A DNA stretch of 64,000 nt from positions 2,542,001 to 2,606,000 of the forward strand of contig NZ_CP037940.1 in NCBI RefSeq assembly GCF_004358325.1, given 5' to 3'. The position numbers and the translations under genes are program-made. This document shows positions 60,132-64,000 of the stretch, piece after piece. This DNA is from Periweissella cryptocerci. GTDB lineage: Bacteria; Bacillota; Bacilli; Lactobacillales; Lactobacillaceae. The stretch's first letter is position 1. Every line of letters begins with the position of its first letter. The notes below the pieces were generated by a model, which did no database searches, was not told where the DNA came from, and worked only from the letters and a program-made list of their open reading frames with translations.

Positions 60132-61247
60132 ATGGTAGTAGCAAGTTTACGGCCCAGCCGTATTGAAATTTCACAAGCAGCATTTAATCAAAACATTCGC
60201 ACGACGATGCAAACTAGTCATGCCAAGCACATGTTTTTGGCAGTCAAGGCAAATGGTTATGGGCACGGGATTCTGGAAATCGCGCACGCAGCAGTAAATG
60301 CGGGCGTTTATGGGTTAGCAGTGGCCGTGGCTGATGAAGCGGTCGTCTTACGGCAAAATGGAATCACGATTCCAATTATGGTGCTGGGTTATACGGAACC
60401 GCAATATGCCGAAATCTTGGCGCAACACGATATCATCGCCAGTGTAGTTAGTGCTGATTGGTTGACGGATGCACTAGATTTCTTAACTGGGAATCACGCA
60501 TTGCAAGTGTCGATTTCACTTGATACAGGCATGAATCGGATTGGCATGCGGACGAAAAATGAGTTACACCGCGCAATCGATATGATTAAGGCGCACCCCA
60601 ATATGTACGAATGGTTAGGCTTGATGACCCACTTTGCGACCGCTGACTCAACTGACGAAGCGTACTTTGAAAAGCAACTGGCACGCTGGCATGATTTAAC
60701 CGATGATTTGGCTGAGCTACCACCAATGGTACACGTCGCCAATTCTGGGGCAGCGATGTATCATGCTGACGAAGTGCCAACTGATTTTATTCGGGTGGGC
60801 ACGGTCGCGTATGGCTGGGAACCATCTGGTAAAGAATTGGCTACGGGCGAAGGCTTGGCCCCCATTTTGAGTATCAAGTCAGCTTTGAGCTTTGTTAAGC
60901 AATTAGATGGCGATGAAGGGATCAGCTACGGGCGGACTTATGAGACCGATTGCCAGCAATGGATTGGCACGATTCCTTTAGGTTACGGCGATGGCATTGA
61001 CCGCAATATGCAGGGATTTGAAATCCTAGTTGGTAATGAAAAGGCCAAAATTGTTGGTCAAATAGCGATGGATCAACTGATGGTGCGCCTCCCCCACGAA
61101 ATGCCAGTGGGGACGGAAGTAACGTTAGTCGGCTCAAACGGGCAGCAGTCAATTGATATTTGGGATGTGACCAAGTATGTCGGTTCGCAACCATGGGAAT
61201 TTACCAATCGTTTAACGGAACGGTTACCACGCTTCCTAGTTGATTAG
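60132..61247 (+). CDS. alr: Alanine racemase
   Basis: PLP enzyme making D-alanine for the cell wall, 371 residues. PLP lysine is in AVKANGYGHG (about residue 38), and the second catalytic tyrosine is in ISYGRTYE. The true start is ATG 60132 after ACGAGGA; a longer ORF from 60021 begins inside the riboswitch terminator and is not real. It is the first gene of the L-box operon, so D-alanine supply is tied to lysine level, unless a second alr exists. Confidence 0.94.
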   Translation: MVVASLRPSRIEISQAAFNQNIRTTMQTSHAKHMFLAVKANGYGHGILEIAHAAVNAGVYGLAVAVADEAVVLRQNGITIPIMVLGYTEPQYAEILAQHDIIASVVSADWLTDALDFLTGNHALQVSISLDTGMNRIGMRTKNELHRAIDMIKAHPNMYEWLGLMTHFATADSTDEAYFEKQLARWHDLTDDLAELPPMVHVANSGAAMYHADEVPTDFIRVGTVAYGWEPSGKELATGEGLAPILSIKSALSFVKQLDGDEGISYGRTYETDCQQWIGTIPLGYGDGIDRNMQGFEILVGNEKAKIVGQIAMDQLMVRLPHEMPVGTEVTLVGSNGQQSIDIWDVTKYVGSQPWEFTNRLTERLPRFLVD

Positions 61248-61276
61248 AATAGGCAGATAAAAGCGGGAGAATGGTT

Positions 61277-62578
61277 ATGAGTGAAGCACAATTACAAACA
61301 AATGCGGCTGGGCACTTAAGTATTGGCGGTTATGATGCCGTGACATTAGCGACAGAATTTCAAACGCCCTTGGTAGTCTATGACGTAGCTAAAATTCGTC
61401 AACAGATTCGGGATTTTAAACAGGTATTTAATGAAGAAAATATAAATTACGCCGTTAGTTATGCTTCCAAAGCGTTTGCGACAATTGCGATGTATCAAGT
61501 GGTCGCCCAAGAAGGTGCGCACATCGATGTGGTGTCGGGTGGCGAACTCTATACGGCGATGCAAGCGGATTTCCCGATGGCTGATGTGAGTTTTCACGGT
61601 AACAACAAAGCGTATGCAGAATTAGAAATGGCCGTCGATGCCCAAGTTGGTGCGATTATCGTGGATAATTTTGATGAGTTGGCGATGCTGACGACGATTT
61701 TGGCAGCTAAAGATACGCGCGTCAATGTGATGCTCCGGTTAACGCCAGGAATTTCCGCGCATACCCATGAATATGATCAAACAGGCCAAACCGATAGCAA
61801 ATTTGGCTTTGACATTGAATCGGGGCAAGCGCGCCAAGCGTTGGATTTTGTCTTAGCAAATGACCGGTTCCAGATGCGCGGTATCCACGCCCACATCGGT
61901 TCGCAAATTTTTGAAGTCACAGGCTTTGTGGCCGCGGCAGAAAAATTAGTCGCCACCATCGTCGAATGGCGGGATGCGATTGGTTATGAACCAGAAGTAA
62001 TCAACGTGGGTGGTGGTTTTGGTATTCGCTATACGACTGATGATGATCCGATTCCAGCTAGTGATTTTGTTAAAGCTATCATTCAGGCAGTGAAGCAAGC
62101 AACCGCGACCAATCATTTAGCGATGCCCGCCATTTGGATTGAACCTGGGCGCTCAATTGTCGGTGAAGCTGGATATAGCCTCTATACCGTTGGGACGCGC
62201 AAGGTTGTGCCGGATTTATTGCCATACATCAATGTGGACGGGGGGATGGGCGACAATATTCGGCCAGCGCTTTATCAAGCCAAATACGAAGCCATCCTCG
62301 CAAATAATCCGCAGGCGCCAACGACGCGTAAAGTACGGATTTCGGGGAAGTATTGTGAGTCAGGCGATATTTTAGTTTATGAACAAGATATGCCGGCGGT
62401 GCAAACTGGCGATATTATCGCGTTATTAGCGACGGGTGCTTATGGCTATTCGATGGCGTCAAATTATAACCGGAATCCGCGGCCGGCGGTGGTCTTCATT
62501 GAAAACGGGGCGGCCAAGGTGGTTGTCGAGCGCGAAACATATGCGGATTTAGTCCGCCTCGATAGGAGTTACTTATAA
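61277..62578 (+). CDS. lysA: Diaminopimelate decarboxylase
   Basis: PLP enzyme converting meso-diaminopimelate to lysine, 433 residues. The PLP lysine is in YAVSYASKAF, with EPGRSIVGEAG and CESGDILVYEQDMP as cofactor and substrate loops. Two ATGs are in frame (61271, 61277). GCGGGAG favours 61277. It lies 29 bases after alr, with a 272-base gap before dapH. Confidence 0.95.
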   Translation: MSEAQLQTNAAGHLSIGGYDAVTLATEFQTPLVVYDVAKIRQQIRDFKQVFNEENINYAVSYASKAFATIAMYQVVAQEGAHIDVVSGGELYTAMQADFPMADVSFHGNNKAYAELEMAVDAQVGAIIVDNFDELAMLTTILAAKDTRVNVMLRLTPGISAHTHEYDQTGQTDSKFGFDIESGQARQALDFVLANDRFQMRGIHAHIGSQIFEVTGFVAAAEKLVATIVEWRDAIGYEPEVINVGGGFGIRYTTDDDPIPASDFVKAIIQAVKQATATNHLAMPAIWIEPGRSIVGEAGYSLYTVGTRKVVPDLLPYINVDGGMGDNIRPALYQAKYEAILANNPQAPTTRKVRISGKYCESGDILVYEQDMPAVQTGDIIALLATGAYGYSMASNYNRNPRPAVVFIENGAAKVVVERETYADLVRLDRSYL

Positions 62579-62850
62579 CTTTAGGTGCACTGCTGCTTCC
62601 AGTTAGGTGTATAAAGTGTAGGATACTTGTACCAAACTAACGAAACGTTTAAGGAATCTGCTTTTCGGCGTGGTGAATACCGCGATGGGAAGTGAGAATC
62701 ACTTCGCTCAGTGGAAATGAGAGGGGTTAGCGCTTTAGCAGGGAACGCTGTCACTTCGCGTCGACTTGCTAAGACTACATCAGCACGAAAAACAGAATTC
62801 ATGCCACACGGTGAATATTGCCGACATAAAAGCAACAATAAGGGGAAAAC
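62579..62850. other. Structured gap between lysA and dapH
   Basis: No ORF. GAAGTGA-GAA-TCACTTC (62689-62705) is a perfect hairpin. TTAGCA (62735-62740) can pair with TGCTAA (62767-62772), and GCTTTTCGGC with GCC..AAAAGC across the whole region. CAAACTAACGAA (62633-62644) matches the junction of repeat R4, so this may be a decayed member of that repeat family. No lysine riboswitch is seen here. Confidence 0.4.
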
Positions 62851-63561
62851 ATGACACAATTAAATTCACAAGAAATTATCAATTTTATTAGTAATGCTAA
62901 AAAGCGAACACCGGTCAAAGTTTACTTGAAAGGGAATTTAGGGGTGTTGGAAATTCCCGAGAGTATTCAAGGGTTTATTGAAAATCATACGGGGACGATT
63001 TTTGGTGATTGGGCGGATGTGCAACCGTTCTTGGCGGCCAATAAATTAAAAATTGCGGATTACGTGGTGGAAAATGATACGCGTAATTCGGCGGTGCCGC
63101 TCCTGGATTTGAAGGGGATTAATGCGCGGATTGAACCCGGCGCGACGATTCGTGAGCAAGTTGTGATTGGCGATAATGCGGTGATTATGATGGGGGCGCT
63201 GATTAATATTGGCGCTGAAATCGGTGAAAGTACGATGATTGATATGGGAGCAGTGCTTGGTGGCCGCGCGATTGTCGGCAAGCACGCGCATGTCGGGGCG
63301 AATGCCGTTTTAGCGGGTGTTATTGAGCCGGCTTCGGCTACTCCAGTCATTGTTGAAGATGATGTTTTGATTGGTGCCAATGCGGTGGTGCTTGAAGGTG
63401 TGCGCATTGGTCAAGGCGCGATTGTTGCGGCTGGGGCAATTGTGACTGAAGATGTGGCGCCGTACACGGTTGTCGGGGGAGTGCCTGCTCGTAAATTGAA
63501 AGATGTTGATGCAAAAACAATTTCGAAGACAGGGCTCCTGGAAGCATTAAGAAAGTTGTGA
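62851..63561 (+). CDS. dapH: Tetrahydrodipicolinate N-acetyltransferase
   Basis: Acetylates tetrahydrodipicolinate in the acetyl branch of lysine synthesis, 236 residues. An N-terminal helical domain leads into a left-handed beta helix of hexapeptide repeats ([26 protein letters not shown] is its centre, about 113-138), ending [13 protein letters not shown] 62851 follows AAGGGG. The acetyl branch is the normal one in lactobacilli and needs the deacetylase that follows. Confidence 0.93.
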   Translation: MTQLNSQEIINFISNAKKRTPVKVYLKGNLGVLEIPESIQGFIENHTGTIFGDWADVQPFLAANKLKIADYVVENDTRNSAVPLLDLKGINARIEPGATIREQVVIGDNAVIMMGALINIGAEIGESTMIDMGAVLGGRAIVGKHAHVGANAVLAGVIEPASATPVIVEDDVLIGANAVVLEGVRIGQGAIVAAGAIVTEDVAPYTVVGGVPARKLKDVDAKTISKTGLLEALRKL

Positions 63562-63565
63562 TGAG

Positions 63566-64000
63566 ATGGTATTAACGGAAGCAGAATTAATTAATATTCG
63601 GCGTGAACTGCACCAAATTCCAGAATTAGCGCTAGCAGAATTTACGACAATTGCCAAAATTCGGGCAATTGTTGGGGGATTTGACCAGACGTATTTGGAA
63701 ACGACGATGGTGCCTGAATTACCCACGGCATGGTTGGTGAAAGTTAATGGTAGTAACCCAGTGCGGACGATTGGCTACCGGACGGATATTGATGGCTTGC
63801 CAATTGAAGAAGCGACGGGCTTGCCGTTTAGTTCGGTGCACCCCGGGCGGATGCATGCGTGTGGGCACGATATTCATATGAGTGTGGCGCTGGGGTTGTT
63901 GAGTTATTTCGCTGAGAATCAGCCGACTGATAACTTGATTTTTATTTTCCAACCGGCAGAAGAAAGCATTTCGGGCGGGAAGCTTCTATATGATAGCGGC
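63566..64000 (+). CDS. dapL: N-acetyldiaminopimelate deacetylase, partial
   Basis: M20-family amidohydrolase that removes the acetyl group from N-acetyl-diaminopimelate. Only the first 145 codons are in the window. The MVLTEAELINIRRELHQIPELAL opening, RTDIDGLPIEEATGLPFSS and the metal motif HACGHDIHM are clear. ATG 63566 starts 4 bases after the dapH stop. Hippurate hydrolase relatives look alike, but the operon context favours the lysine enzyme. Confidence 0.88.
   Translation, partial: MVLTEAELINIRRELHQIPELALAEFTTIAKIRAIVGGFDQTYLETTMVPELPTAWLVKVNGSNPVRTIGYRTDIDGLPIEEATGLPFSSVHPGRMHACGHDIHMSVALGLLSYFAENQPTDNLIFIFQPAEESISGGKLLYDSG

Noticed and set aside
62579..62850. lysA-dapH gap considered as a second lysine riboswitch.
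   Set aside because: None of the conserved L-box blocks are present in it.

Overview
This is a chromosomal window from a low-GC Gram-positive lactic acid bacterium. The gene order (comEA-comEB-comEC-holA-rpsO-rpsT, recG-plsX-acpP-rnc-smc-ftsY-ylxM-ffh-rpsP, khpA-rimM-trmD) is that of Lactobacillales. dnaE runs straight into pyk with no pfkA between them. That fits an obligate heterofermenter of the Leuconostoc/Weissella/Periweissella branch. The genus is an inference from gene content; nothing in the window fixes it.

Layout. 1-9.9 kb: a GH1 phospho-beta-glucosidase, the late competence genes, DNA polymerase III delta, two ribosomal proteins, trmK, a Nif3-like protein and pepT. 10-15.5 kb: yjzD-like gene, dnaE behind a long structured leader, and pyk. 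15.5-19.7 kb: an accessory stretch with a folded intergenic repeat, a membrane-anchored protein with a duplicated domain, and an unknown helical protein. 19.7-26.4 kb: mntH-usp behind a probable MntR box, rnhC, and zapA-cvpA-mutS2. 26.6-36.5 kb: a YjeM-like permease, a DUF2207 protein, yqeY, rsgA-rpe-thiN, rpmB, and asp23-fakA. 36.6-49.8 kb: a housekeeping block (recG to rpsP). 49.8-56.1 kb: an accessory block that separates rpsP from khpA-rimM-trmD. It holds an XRE regulator divergent from a secreted protein plus a two-helix membrane protein, then a ribose operon (rbsDACB) with CcpA-type and LacI-type operators and apparently no ribokinase. 56.2-64 kb: khpA-rimM-trmD, then lysC divergent from a lysine-riboswitch-controlled operon (alr-lysA-dapH-dapL, cut by the window end).

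The most unusual feature is a family of at least six intergenic repeats (15.6, 21.6, 28.2, 40.1, 56.0 and 58.0 kb) with imperfect terminal inverted repeats. Three copies carry a 186-196 bp core that folds into a long closing stem plus hairpins. The stems differ in sequence between copies yet stay paired, while a hairpin loop (CCAMAGTKCGGT) and several unpaired motifs are conserved. The other copies lack the core, and in two of them the junction is clean at an ACTNCG site. This looks like a mobile, structured, probably transcribed element. I do not recognise it as a named RNA or MITE family.

Working together: the pepT, rbs, GH1 and permease genes serve nutrient uptake. lysC plus the L-box operon make lysine and D-alanine for peptidoglycan. 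asp23-fakA, plsX and acpP feed phospholipid synthesis. ftsY, ylxM and ffh form the signal-recognition-particle set.
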